In this document: in pieces, positions 1 through 8,038 of the stretch
Layout: each line of letters opens with the position of its first letter
Position numbering within the stretch: position 1 is the stretch's first letter
NCBI GenBank assembly: GCA_963717475.1
Contig: OY970337.1
Span: forward strand, 2,790,001 to 2,854,000
Reading direction: 5' to 3'
DNA length: 64,000 bases
Origin: AC-32 sp963717475
GTDB taxonomy: Bacteria > Actinomycetota > Thermoleophilia > Gaiellales > Gaiellaceae
Program-made: the position numbers and the translations under genes
The notes under the pieces: model-generated
Told to the model about the DNA's origin: nothing
Databases searched by the model: none
Seen by the model: only the letters and a program-made list of their open reading frames with translations

Positions 1-1
1 G

Positions 2-475
2 GCCTCCAAGTCCGAGAACGACATGAGCCGCCGCTTCCAGGCCCAGCTCTCGGCCCGGATGGGGCTCGACAAGCTGCGGCGCGAGGCGCGCTGCGCCACC
101 GACGTCACGGGCGCGACGCCGTCGTCTGCGTCGGCCTACTCGGTCACGCTGAGCCTTCCGTCCTACTGCAAGACCGGCACGGGCTCGGTGACGTGGTGCA
201 CGCGCAGCATCGCCACGAACCGCTACGGGCTCTACCGCGCCGCCGGAACGAGCTGCGCCGGAGGCGTGCTCTGGGCGGACTACCTCGTCCCGACGACAGC
301 GGCACCTACCTGCGGGACGCCGACCGCGCTCTGCGTGTTCGGCTACACCGCCGGGTCCACGACGTCTCTCGCCAAGCTGCACGTCGACCTGCCGGTCAAC
401 CTTCAGCCGTCGAACGCGGTCGACCTGTACGAGCTGGCCGACGACGTCGTCCTTCGCAACAGCTCTCGCTCGTAA
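2..475 (+). CDS. Type IV pilus minor pseudopilin, 5' partial
   Basis: This open frame enters from the left edge and ends at TAA 473-475, so the N-terminal prepilin leader and hydrophobic helix lie outside the window. What remains starts with a helix-like stretch (SENDMSRRFQAQLSARM, then LDKLRREARCATDV), which resembles the region after the N-terminal helix of PilW/PilJ-type minor pseudopilins. A Ser/Thr/Cys-rich beta domain with several cysteines follows, possibly disulphide-bonded outside the cell. It lies 52 nt upstream of a PilX-like gene on the same strand, which supports a role in pilus initiation. The family assignment rests on context and this pattern only. Confidence 0.6.
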   Translation, partial: ASKSENDMSRRFQAQLSARMGLDKLRREARCATDVTGATPSSASAYSVTLSLPSYCKTGTGSVTWCTRSIATNRYGLYRAAGTSCAGGVLWADYLVPTTAAPTCGTPTALCVFGYTAGSTTSLAKLHVDLPVNLQPSNAVDLYELADDVVLRNSSRS

Positions 476-527
476 GCCCCTGGATCGAGGGATGCTGGGG
501 CCCGGCTCGGGCTCCGATGCCTCGAAC

Positions 528-2303
528 ATGCGGGTACAGGCTTGGCTACGCGTGCGCTTGCTCGACGAGCGCGGAATGGCTCTCGTGATGGCCGTCGGAA
601 TCGCGGCGGTCTTGCTGATCGCGGGCGCGACCGCGATCGCTGCCTCGACCTCCGCGTCGAAGGAGTCCGTCCAGAGCCGGTCGCGCCAGAGCGCCTTCTC
701 GATGGCCGAGTCGGGGATCAACAACTCGATGGCGGTCCTCAACCTCCCCACGAACAACGCGCTCGACCAGGACACGCTGCCGGCCTGCACGAGCAACCAG
801 ACGAAGTACTCCGACCCGACAGCGCAGCGCACCTCGACCTCGACCTGGCGCCACAGCACCTTCCCGGACGGCAGCACGGTCGACTACTGCGGCACGCTTG
901 TCCGCAGCCAGGCCTGGTGGTACCTGACCTCGGTCGGCCGCACGAGGAACCCGAACAGCGCGAGCGGGACCGTCAACCGGACGCTCGAAGCGACGGTCAC
1001 CGTGACGCCGACGATCACGCAGCCTCTCAACAACCCGGTCTGGAACTACCTCTACGCCGGTCACACGGGGAGCGCGTGCGACCAGAGCCTGCCGAACAAC
1101 ATCACCGGCTCGTCGCGCATGTACGTCGCCGGCAACCTCTGCCTCAGCCAGAACGTGAACCTCGCTGAGTCGACGGTCATCGTGGGCGGCAATGTCGACG
1201 TGGCCAACAACGCGTCCATCGGCGCCTCGACGAACCTGAGCACCCGCGTCGAGACGTTCATCGGCGGCAACTGCCGCTACACCACGAGCGGGAGCTGGAC
1301 CGCGTGCAGCGGCAACCAGGACGCCAACCACATCTACAGCAAGCTCACGGACGGCACGACGATCGGCGTCAACCACACGCCGCCGGTGGTCGCGCCGCCC
1401 GCTGCCGACTACGCGACGTGGTACGAGAACGCGATCCCGGGGCCCTCGCAGTCGTGCACGAGCTCGAGCGGAACGCCCCCGACGTTCGACGGGAATTACC
1501 CCTCGCGGGACGGCAGCGTCTCGACCGTCTTCGACCTGACGCCCTCGAGCTCGTACTTCTGCCGTGTCGGCCATGGAGCCAACACGACGCTGGCGAACGC
1601 GATGACCGCCTCGCAGACGACGCTGAACGTCGCCGCCGGGACGACCGGCTTCCCGAGCAGCCAGTTCAACATCAGGATCGATGACGAGTACATGACGGTG
1701 ACGGGCGGCTTCGGCACGACGACCTGGACCGTCGTTCGCGGTGCCAAGGCGTCGACAGCCGCGGCGCACGTGAACAGCCAGACCGTCGAGTGGGACACGG
1801 CTCCGAGCGGTGAGATCGGCTGGAATGCCACCACCAAGACGCTCACGCTGAGCGGGACGGTCTACATCGACGGCAGCGTGAAGATCGGCAACGGCTCGCT
1901 CAACACGTACAACGGGCAGGGCACGCTCTACCTCTCCGGGACGCTGCGGATCGGCGGCAAGCTCTGCGCCGCGGTCTCCGGCTCGGACTGCGACTTCGCG
2001 AGCTGGAACCCGAACTTCGACATGTTCATGGTCGTCGCCAACGGAAGCGGCGGACAGGTGAACCCGGGCGACAGCATCCAGATGGACAACAACTTCTCGT
2101 GGCAGGGCGGCCTCTACGGCACGAACGCGGTCGAGTTCGGAAACAACGACAACGTCGACGGCCCGATCGTCGGCAGCTCGATCGTCCTCTCGAACAACCT
2201 GACCACGAACGCGTTCCCGTCGATCTCGATCGTCCCGGTCGGGATGCCGTCAAACGATGAGGTGTACGCCCAGCCGAACCCGCCGCAGGGCTTCACCGGC
2301 TAA
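528..2303 (+). CDS. PilX-like pilus assembly protein with C-terminal surface domain
   Basis: The N-terminus has a short leader ending in DERG, followed by MALVMAVGIAAVLLIAG, a class III (prepilin-type) signal with its hydrophobic helix, as in PilX-like minor pilins. The glutamate at position 5 after cleavage is missing, as is usual for PilX. About 550 residues of Ser/Thr/Asn/Gly-rich beta-type sequence follow. It includes repeated patterns such as VYIDGSVKIGNGSLNTYNG that could form a beta-helix. I chose ATG 528 because it puts the leader directly before the signal; ATG 492 in the same frame is an alternative. The stop TAA overlaps the -35 box of the prepilin peptidase promoter. It is probably a large pilus-associated or tip protein. 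Confidence 0.65.
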   Translation: MRVQAWLRVRLLDERGMALVMAVGIAAVLLIAGATAIAASTSASKESVQSRSRQSAFSMAESGINNSMAVLNLPTNNALDQDTLPACTSNQTKYSDPTAQRTSTSTWRHSTFPDGSTVDYCGTLVRSQAWWYLTSVGRTRNPNSASGTVNRTLEATVTVTPTITQPLNNPVWNYLYAGHTGSACDQSLPNNITGSSRMYVAGNLCLSQNVNLAESTVIVGGNVDVANNASIGASTNLSTRVETFIGGNCRYTTSGSWTACSGNQDANHIYSKLTDGTTIGVNHTPPVVAPPAADYATWYENAIPGPSQSCTSSSGTPPTFDGNYPSRDGSVSTVFDLTPSSSYFCRVGHGANTTLANAMTASQTTLNVAAGTTGFPSSQFNIRIDDEYMTVTGGFGTTTWTVVRGAKASTAAAHVNSQTVEWDTAPSGEIGWNATTKTLTLSGTVYIDGSVKIGNGSLNTYNGQGTLYLSGTLRIGGKLCAAVSGSDCDFASWNPNFDMFMVVANGSGGQVNPGDSIQMDNNFSWQGGLYGTNAVEFGNNDNVDGPIVGSSIVLSNNLTTNAFPSISIVPVGMPSNDEVYAQPNPPQGFTG

Positions 2304-2327
2304 AGCGCCGGCCTCTCGCGCCGATAG
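2301..2327 (+). promoter_or_regulatory. Sigma-28-type promoter of pilD
   Basis: TAAA at 2301-2304, a 15-nt spacer and GCCGATAG at 2320-2327 match the FliA/WhiG/SigD consensus TAAA-N15-GCCGATAA almost exactly. The GTG start of pilD is only 8 nt beyond the -10 box, so the transcript should be leaderless or nearly so. The TAA of the -35 box is also the stop codon of the upstream gene. Confidence 0.65.
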
Positions 2328-2335
2328 AACGCGTC

Positions 2336-3082
2336 GTGGACTTCGCTCTCGGCGTGCTCGCGTTCTGGCCTGCCCTCGCGCTCGGCAGCTTCGCCAACGT
2401 GGTCGCGGCCCGCGTGCCGCTCAAGCGCTCGGTCGTGAAGCCGCGCTCCGCCTGCCCGAGCTGCGGCGCCGAGCTCGCGTGGTACGACAACGTGCCCGTC
2501 CTTTCCTATCTGCTCCTGCGCGGCCGCTGCCGCTCGTGCCACGTGCCGATCGGCTGGATCTATCCCGCTGTCGAGCTCGCCATCGGAGGCCTCGCCGCCG
2601 CCTGCTTCGTCCACTTCGGGCTGAGCGGGGAGGCGTTCGTCGCCTCGTTCTTCTGCGCCGTCCTGGTCGTCCTGAGCGCGATCGACCTCCGGCACCGGAT
2701 CGTCCCGAACCGGCTCGTGCTGCCGGCCGCACTCGTCGTGCTGGTTGCGCAGACCGCGCTCTACCCGAGCCCCGAGTGGGCGCTGGGCGCGCTCGGAGCG
2801 GCAGGCTTCCTGTTCGCGGCCGCGCTCGCCTATCCGGCCGGGATGGGCATGGGCGACGTGAAGCTCGCGCTGCTCCTCGGCGCGATGCTCGGCCGCTTCG
2901 TCTCCGTGGGGCTGATGCTCGGCATGATCGCCGCGGTCATCCCCAGCGTCGTCCTGCTCGCGCGGCATGGCTCGGCCGCGCGCAAGATGGGAATCCCCTT
3001 CGCGCCGTTCCTGGCGATCGGCGCGATCGTGGCCCTGTTCGTGGGCCACCCGCTGCTGGACGCGTACCTCTCGCGCTTCTAG
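2336..3082 (+). CDS. pilD: Prepilin leader peptidase / N-methyltransferase
   Basis: This is a polytopic inner-membrane aspartyl protease that cleaves prepilins after the conserved Gly and methylates the new N-terminus. Visible features are an N-terminal membrane helix, two CxxC pairs (CPSC and CRSC) of the methylase domain at about residues 38-69, and the catalytic aspartates in SAIDLRHRIVPN and GMGMGDVKL. About seven hydrophobic segments run through it, and 248 residues is normal for the family. The GTG start follows a sigma-28-like -10 box by 8 nt and has no Shine-Dalgarno sequence. The gene overlaps the stop of the opposing beta-propeller gene at a shared CTAG. Confidence 0.93.
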   Translation: MDFALGVLAFWPALALGSFANVVAARVPLKRSVVKPRSACPSCGAELAWYDNVPVLSYLLLRGRCRSCHVPIGWIYPAVELAIGGLAAACFVHFGLSGEAFVASFFCAVLVVLSAIDLRHRIVPNRLVLPAALVVLVAQTALYPSPEWALGALGAAGFLFAAALAYPAGMGMGDVKLALLLGAMLGRFVSVGLMLGMIAAVIPSVVLLARHGSAARKMGIPFAPFLAIGAIVALFVGHPLLDAYLSRF

Positions 3083-4611
3083 CGCCGGCCCACCGTCAGG
3101 CTGACCTTCGTGCCCCTGGCCTTGACGGCCCCTGCGCGCGGGCTCTGGCGGAGCACGCGGCCGACGCGCTTCGAGTGCACCCGGTGGATGCGTCCGACGC
3201 GGCAGTGCGCGTGGCCGATGCGGGTGCGCGCGGTCGCGAGCCGAAGCCCGACGACCCTGGGCACGTGGCAGCGCACGGCGGGCGGCGGGGGCGGCGGCGC
3301 GACGGTCGCGTCGCGGAGGAAGACGTCGCTGAAGCCGTTCCTGTCTCCGGAGACGAGGTTGTCGGCCTGCGAGTCGAACGTGACGAAGTGCGCGTCGGCG
3401 CTGAGGACCGGCCTGATGCTGTCGCCGTCGGCCTCGACGCCGTTGGCCTTCACGCTCAGGCGCGTGGTCGCTCCGCTGAGGTTGTCGTGGATGAAGATGT
3501 CGACCGCGCCGTTCGTGTCGCCGGGGACGAGGTTCGTCGACTCGGACGAGAAGGCCACGAACCGGCCGTCGCCGTTGAGGGAGGGTTTCGCGCTGCCGTC
3601 GTTCGCCTCCGAGCCCGCGTCGTCGAGGCTGGCGCGCGTCACGAGACCGGTCTGCCGGTCGACGACGAAGACGTCCACGGCGTCGTTGGAATCGTCAGGG
3701 ACGAGGTCGAAGGCGTCGGAGTCGAACGCGACGTAGCGGCCGTTGCCGCTCAGAGAAGGGTCGAAGCTGTTGCCGTCGACCTCGAAACCGCCCGCGCTTT
3801 CGCTCACGCGGCTCGTGTCGCCTGTCTGCAGGTTGTGCACGAAAACGTCCGACTCGAAGTTCGTGTCCGTCGCGATCAGGTTGAAGGCGAATGACGAGAA
3901 CGCGACGAGCTGGCCGTCGGCGCTGAGCGCAGGAGCCGTGCTCGGCCCGCCCTGCGCCTCGTCGCCGTTCGTCGCCACGTCGACCCGCGTCGTCGTCCCC
4001 GTTGCCAGGTCGCGGACGAAGACGTCGCGCAGCCGGTTCGTGTCGCCGGGTACCAGGTTGGTCGCGTCCGAGACGAAGGCGATGTAGCGGCCGTCGCTGT
4101 CGATCGCGGGCAGGTAGCTGCCGCCGTCGGTCTGGCCGCCCGCGGATGAGACGCTGACGCGGGTCGTCGCGCCCGTCTGCCGGTCGTGGACGAACACGTC
4201 GTCGGCGTTGTTCGTGTCGCCGGCGACGAGGTTCGTCGCGTCCGAGTAGAAGGCGACGTAGCGGCCGTCGGCGCTCAGGGCCGGCGAGAAGCTCTGGCCG
4301 TTCGCCTGGCCGCCCGAGCTCGACACGCTGACGCGGGTCGTCGCGCCGGTCCGGTTGTCGTGGACGAAGACGTCGCGCGCTCCGTTCGTGTCCCCGGCGA
4401 CGAGGTTCGTGGCGCTCGAGTAGAAGGCGACGTAGCGGCCGTCGGCGCTGATCGAGGCGGCCAGGCTGTGGCCGTTCGCCTGCGCGCCGGCCGAGGAGAC
4501 GCTCTCGCGCACGACCGGAGCGGAGGCTCCGCTCGCCGCCGGCAGGGTCGTCAGGGCAAGCGCGGCGCCCGCGGCCAGGAGCAATTTCAGACCCGATCCC
4601 CTCCTCTTCAC
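3079..4611 (-). CDS. Secreted seven-bladed TolB-like beta-propeller protein with C-terminal PASTA domain
   Basis: A signal peptide (KLLLAAGAALALTTLPAASG) precedes seven repeats of about 55 residues. Each has the pattern SADGRYVAFYSSATNLV, then GDTN, then DVFVHD and GATTRVS, which predicts a closed seven-bladed WD40/PD40 propeller. The last 65 residues (VPRVVGLRLATARTRIG onward) form a PASTA-like domain of the kind that binds peptidoglycan. The protein is therefore probably exported and held at the cell wall. It lies between pilD and pilB on the opposite strand; whether it works with the pilus is unknown. GTG 4611 was chosen as the start; TTG 4620 is possible. Confidence 0.75.
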   Translation of the reverse strand: MKRRGSGLKLLLAAGAALALTTLPAASGASAPVVRESVSSAGAQANGHSLAASISADGRYVAFYSSATNLVAGDTNGARDVFVHDNRTGATTRVSVSSSGGQANGQSFSPALSADGRYVAFYSDATNLVAGDTNNADDVFVHDRQTGATTRVSVSSAGGQTDGGSYLPAIDSDGRYIAFVSDATNLVPGDTNRLRDVFVRDLATGTTTRVDVATNGDEAQGGPSTAPALSADGQLVAFSSFAFNLIATDTNFESDVFVHNLQTGDTSRVSESAGGFEVDGNSFDPSLSGNGRYVAFDSDAFDLVPDDSNDAVDVFVVDRQTGLVTRASLDDAGSEANDGSAKPSLNGDGRFVAFSSESTNLVPGDTNGAVDIFIHDNLSGATTRLSVKANGVEADGDSIRPVLSADAHFVTFDSQADNLVSGDRNGFSDVFLRDATVAPPPPPPAVRCHVPRVVGLRLATARTRIGHAHCRVGRIHRVHSKRVGRVLRQSPRAGAVKARGTKVSLTVGRR

Positions 4612-4646
4612 GCGTCCCAACCCTACCGCGCGGGTGACCCGGCACC

Positions 4647-4674
4647 TACAGCGTCAGGCCCCGGATGCCGATAA
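4647..4674 (+). promoter_or_regulatory. Sigma-28-type promoter of pilB
   Basis: TACA at 4647-4650, a 16-nt spacer and GCCGATAA at 4667-4674 (perfect -10 consensus) resemble FliA/WhiG promoters. The likely pilB start ATG 4692 lies 17 nt beyond the -10 box. The -35 box is weaker than in the other pilus promoters of this locus. Confidence 0.5.
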
Positions 4675-4691
4675 CTCGAACGAGGTATTTC

Positions 4692-6479
4692 ATGGACCTC
4701 CCCAAACTGCGCACATCCGGCCGCGCCGGGCCAAAGCAGGCTGCCGACGAAACGGCGCTGCCCCCGGCTTTTCCGGTCAACGAGACCGGCGAGTTGGTCG
4801 CGGACCTGATCGAGGCGACCGGCCTCGTCCCGCCTGACAGGCTGGCGCCTGCGCGCGGCCGCGCGAAGCAGGGAACGCCGTTCTCGACCGCGGTCCTCGA
4901 GGAGGGCGTCGCGACCTCGGAGGGGATCGCGCGAACGCTCGCCAGCCGCTTCCAGCTGCCGTTCGTCGATCTGGCGCTCATGGGCGTCCAGCACGAGGCC
5001 GCCGAGAAGCTGCCGCTGCACGTCCTCGAGCGCGTCGACGCGATTCCGTACGCGCTCGAGGGCGACTCGCTCCGGATTGCGGTCGCGGACCCCGGGAACG
5101 TGCAGGCGATCGACGAGCTGCGGCTGGGGACGGGCCTTCAGCTCGAGGTCGCGGTCGCATCGCGCGAGGACATCGCGAACGAGATCAAGCGCCTGGTTCG
5201 CGCCTCGGAGGCGTTCGGCGCCCGCGCCGCGATCGACGAGGAGTCCGCGCTCTACGAAGAGGAAGAGGAGGAGGGCGACGACCTCGAGGTCGACGACGGC
5301 ATCTCCGACGTCCCGCTCGTCCGCCTCGTCAACTCGATCATCTTCCAGGCGGCCGAGGACGGGGCGAGCGACGTCCACTTCGAGCCGCAGGAGGACTCGC
5401 TCGTCGTCCGGCTCCGCGTCGACGGCGTGCTGCACGAGGTGCAGCGCATCCCGAAGCGGATGATGCCCGGGGTGACGACGCGCCTGAAGGTGCTCGCGAA
5501 GCTCGACATCGCCGAGCGCCGCAAGCCGCAGGACGGCCGCATTTCACTGAATGCGGCGGCCGCCGGGCGCTTGCTGGACATCCGCGTCGCGACCCTGCCG
5601 ACGGTCGAGGGCGAGTCGATCGTGATGCGCCTCCTCGACAAGTCGAAGAAGGCGCCCACGCTCGCCGACCTCGGGCTCAGCGAGGACATGCGCGCGAAGC
5701 TCGACGAGATCATCCGCAGGCCGACGGGCGCGATCCTGGCGACGGGCCCCACCGGCGCCGGTAAGTCGACGACGCTCTATGCGGCGCTGACGGAGATCAA
5801 CCGTCCCGAGATCAACATCATCACGGTCGAGGATCCCGTCGAGTTCAGGCTCGCAGGCATCAACCAGGTGCAGATCAACCCGCGCGCCGGGCTCACCTTT
5901 GCGGCTGCGCTGCGGTCGATCCTGCGCTCGGACCCCGACGTCGTGATGGTCGGCGAGATCCGCGACAGCGAGACCGCGAAGATCTCGATCGAGGCGGCAC
6001 TCACCGGCCACCTGGTGCTCTCGACGATGCACACGAACGACGCGCCCGGCGCGATCTCGCGATTGAACGAGATGGGCGTCGAGCCGTTCCTGACCGGTTC
6101 GGCGGTGTCGGCTGTGCTCGCCCAGCGGCTCGCGCGCAAGCTCTGCACCCACTGTTGTGAGATGTATTCGCCGACCACCGACGATCTGATCAAGGCGCGC
6201 ATCTCACCCGAGGTCGCGGCCCGCGCGGACGGCGTCGTCTTCTACCGCAGGAGGGGATGCCCGCGGTGCGGCCAGACCGGCTACAAGGGCCGTGTCGGGA
6301 TCTACCAGCTACTCGTGATGAGCGAGATGCTCGAGAGCATGGCCGCGGCGAAGGCGAGCCGCGAAGAGCTGGAGCGCGCCGCGATCGGCGAGGGCATGCG
6401 GACGCTCTGGGACGACGGCCTCGCGAAGGTCGCCGCCGGCCTCACGTCGATCGAAGAGCTGGCGCGCGTCACCACGTAA
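4692..6479 (+). CDS. pilB: Type IV pilus extension ATPase PilB (GspE family)
   Basis: This cytoplasmic hexameric ATPase drives pilus polymerisation. An N-terminal MshEN/GSPII_E-type domain (residues about 45-190) precedes the catalytic core. The core has Walker A GPTGAGKST, the Asp box with ITVEDPVE, Walker B VMVGEIRD and the His box HLVLSTMHTNDA. A tetracysteine zinc site typical of PilB/GspE is present (CTHC near 6145 and CPRC near 6258). The start at ATG 4692 (MDLPKLR) is preferred because a GAGGT lies just upstream; ATG 4665 would overlap the predicted promoter -10. The length of about 595 residues is normal and no frame break is seen. Confidence 0.92.
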   Translation: MDLPKLRTSGRAGPKQAADETALPPAFPVNETGELVADLIEATGLVPPDRLAPARGRAKQGTPFSTAVLEEGVATSEGIARTLASRFQLPFVDLALMGVQHEAAEKLPLHVLERVDAIPYALEGDSLRIAVADPGNVQAIDELRLGTGLQLEVAVASREDIANEIKRLVRASEAFGARAAIDEESALYEEEEEEGDDLEVDDGISDVPLVRLVNSIIFQAAEDGASDVHFEPQEDSLVVRLRVDGVLHEVQRIPKRMMPGVTTRLKVLAKLDIAERRKPQDGRISLNAAAAGRLLDIRVATLPTVEGESIVMRLLDKSKKAPTLADLGLSEDMRAKLDEIIRRPTGAILATGPTGAGKSTTLYAALTEINRPEINIITVEDPVEFRLAGINQVQINPRAGLTFAAALRSILRSDPDVVMVGEIRDSETAKISIEAALTGHLVLSTMHTNDAPGAISRLNEMGVEPFLTGSAVSAVLAQRLARKLCTHCCEMYSPTTDDLIKARISPEVAARADGVVFYRRRGCPRCGQTGYKGRVGIYQLLVMSEMLESMAAAKASREELERAAIGEGMRTLWDDGLAKVAAGLTSIEELARVTT

Positions 6480-6490
6480 GCGCGCCTTTC

Positions 6491-6513
6491 GTCACGGTGC
6501 CTGGCACCGTGAC
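6491..6513. terminator. Palindromic hairpin between convergent genes
   Basis: A perfect 10-bp inverted repeat (GTCACGGTGC / GCACCGTGAC) with a CTG loop lies 12 nt after the pilB stop. It also lies just after the end of the opposing small gene. There is no strong T-run. It could act as a bidirectional terminator or be a small REP-like element. Confidence 0.5.
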
Positions 6514-6520
6514 GGATCTG

Positions 6521-6778
6521 TTACGCCGCCTGGATGTCGCAGCCGAGATACATGAGCGTCTCGACGGCTTCCGTCACGAACGCGGTCGCCTCTCGGGCGT
6601 CCGCAAACGTGTAGGGGCCGGGACGCACGGGGCTCGTCGAGGGCACTCCCGGTGGGAAGACGTCGGCCTCGACGACGCAGTTGTCGCCCTGGTCGACCGC
6701 GCGCATGATCACGATCGAGCGGCCGTCCTTGCGCGCGTGCCGCACGAAGAGCTCGCGGCCTGTGGCGGGTCCGCTCAC
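6521..6778 (-). CDS. Small conserved-looking protein of unknown function (85 aa)
   Basis: This short acidic protein contains a compact beta-rich core (GRELFVRHARKDGRSIVIM, then DNCVVEADVF) and a C-terminal helix (ADAREATAFVTEAVETLMYLG). I do not recognise the family. GTG 6778 is the first start after the upstream gene, whose stop is 11 nt away on the same strand, so the two are probably co-transcribed. It has no signal peptide or membrane segment. Its place between pilB and the pilin genes hints at a pilus-related or regulatory role, but nothing in the sequence proves it. Confidence 0.55.
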   Translation of the reverse strand: MSGPATGRELFVRHARKDGRSIVIMRAVDQGDNCVVEADVFPPGVPSTSPVRPGPYTFADAREATAFVTEAVETLMYLGCDIQAA

Positions 6779-6788
6779 TGGCGCCCGC

Positions 6789-7401
6789 TCATTGCGCGCT
6801 GAGCGCGTTCGCGACGGCCTGCGCGACGGTGTCGCGGTCGTTCCACCCGCTGAGGCGGACGAACAGCGTCTTGGGGCTCTTGAACACGAGGACCGCCGGG
6901 TCGTCGAGGACGCGATCGGCCGCGGACGCACCGCCCGTCAGCAACGAGGTCAGCGGGGCGGCGACCCTCTCGCTCGTCACATCGAGCGGGACGAAGGGCA
7001 CGCCTGCCGCCCTGGCGCCTGCCTGGGCCTCGGCCCGCGCGAGCTCGTCGACGGACGAGCCAGGCGCGTAGAGCGCCGCCACGACAACGGGCCCGCCGCG
7101 CAGCGCGAGCGCGAGCGCAGACGGCATCCCGTCGATCACAGCCGGCACGTGCTTCGGCTTCGGCCTCGGCGTCGGCTTCGCTTTCGGCTTTGCCGCGACC
7201 TTTGCCTTCGCCTTCACTTTCCTCGCGGCAAGAGGAGCCTTCTTCGCCGCCGCGCGGATGCTTCTTGACCGGGTGGAGCGGCTTGATCACTGGCGCCGCG
7301 GCAGGCTCGCTGGGCCCGCGCCCGAGCAGCATGAAACCGCCGCCGAGGGCAAGCACGGCCACGAGTCCGGCCGCAGCGACGATCCGCATCCGCTGGCTCA
7401 C
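6789..7401 (-). CDS. Membrane-anchored protein with Lys/Ala/Pro linker and thioredoxin-like domain (one frame break)
   Basis: A start at GTG 7401 (or ATG 7389) gives a short N-terminus and one membrane helix (RIVAAAGLVAVLALGGGFMLL). A highly charged, repetitive K/A/P linker follows, then a C-terminal domain of about 115 residues. That domain has a thioredoxin-fold pattern (GGPVVVAALYAPG, VPFVPLDV, DPAVLVFKSPKTLFVRLSG) but no CxxC, so it is unlikely to be a disulphide oxidoreductase. The frame is broken by +1 near 7246-7254; the two halves join cleanly if one base is removed. A sigma-28-like promoter abuts the start. It is probably a pilus-locus accessory protein facing outward. Confidence 0.6.
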
Positions 7402-7408
7402 GTTCTCT

Positions 7409-7436
7409 CTATCGGCAGTCCGGAGCCGGGTCTTGA
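7409..7436 (-). promoter_or_regulatory. Sigma-28-type promoter of the thioredoxin-fold gene
   Basis: On the minus strand TCAA (7436-7433), a 16-nt spacer and GCCGATAG (7416-7409) reproduce the arrangement found before pilT and pilC. The GTG start follows within 8 nt, so the mRNA would be nearly leaderless. Confidence 0.6.
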
Positions 7437-7458
7437 CTGTGTTGGCGCGACTGGGACC

Positions 7459-7490
7459 AAAAGAAAGGGCGCGGTCTCCCGCGCCCTTTC
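7459..7490 (-). terminator. Intrinsic terminator after the downstream pilin gene
   Basis: On the minus strand a 12-bp perfect stem (GAAAGGGCGCGG / CCGCGCCCTTTC, loop GAGA) is followed by TTTT. It ends the pilin transcript 21 nt after its stop codon and separates it from the thioredoxin-fold gene. Confidence 0.85.
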
Positions 7491-7511
7491 GCGAACCTGC
7501 TGAGCGGCGTC

Positions 7512-7895
7512 TCAGCAGCCGCCCGGCGAGATGTCGCCCGACGGGCCGGTCTTGTGGTACACGACCGTGCCGGGGACGGTGTTGCGAACGCAGTACAGCG
7601 TCGCGTTGGCGACCGAGATCTTGATGTTCTTGATCCCGGCGTCGTACGACTGCTGCAGCTTCGTCAGCGTGACACCGGTGTAGCCGGTCGAGTGGTCGGC
7701 GTTGTACGCCTCCATGCCCGGGACGGCAGCGCGGACGTTGGCCTGCGCAGCGGACTTGTTCGCCCGCGTGCGGAAGCTGAGGTACGACGGGATCGCAATA
7801 GCAAGCAGGATCCCGAGGATGATGATGACGACGAGGAGCTCGATCAGCGTGAAACCGCGATCGTCTGTCCTCATCCGGTGCCACAGGTTGGTCAT
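7512..7895 (-). CDS. Major type IV pilin, copy 2
   Basis: The leader ends in DDRG and is followed by FTLIELLVVIIILGILLAIAIPSY, the classical type IV pilin N-terminus with Glu5, so PilD should cleave after that Gly. The mature protein of about 113 residues ends with a cysteine pair (YCVRN near the middle of the C-terminal domain and the final GGC), which probably makes the disulphide loop. From the cleavage site onward it is almost identical to copy 1 at 8039-8425; only a few substitutions are visible (for example ISPGGC versus IKPGGC). ATG 7895 has a GGAGAG ribosome site. The gene has its own terminator, so the two pilins can be transcribed separately. Confidence 0.92.
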   Translation of the reverse strand: MTNLWHRMRTDDRGFTLIELLVVIIILGILLAIAIPSYLSFRTRANKSAAQANVRAAVPGMEAYNADHSTGYTGVTLTKLQQSYDAGIKNIKISVANATLYCVRNTVPGTVVYHKTGPSGDISPGGC

Positions 7896-7986
7896 GTCTC
7901 TCCTTCGGCTCGAAAACTGCGGTGGCTCCGACGTACATCGGTTTCCGATGACTCGCGCCCATACCCCCGAACGGGTGAGGACCACG

Positions 7987-8009
7987 AAAAAGGCGCGGTC
8001 TCCCGCGCC
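7987..8009 (-). terminator. Intrinsic terminator after the upstream pilin gene
   Basis: On the minus strand the stem GGCGCGG / CCGCGCC with loop GAGA is followed by five T residues. It lies 30 nt past the stop of pilin copy 1. Its core is the same as the terminator of copy 2, so the terminator was duplicated with the gene. Confidence 0.88.
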
Positions 8010-8038
8010 CCTTCCGCAGAAATGAGCCGTGGGGCTGC

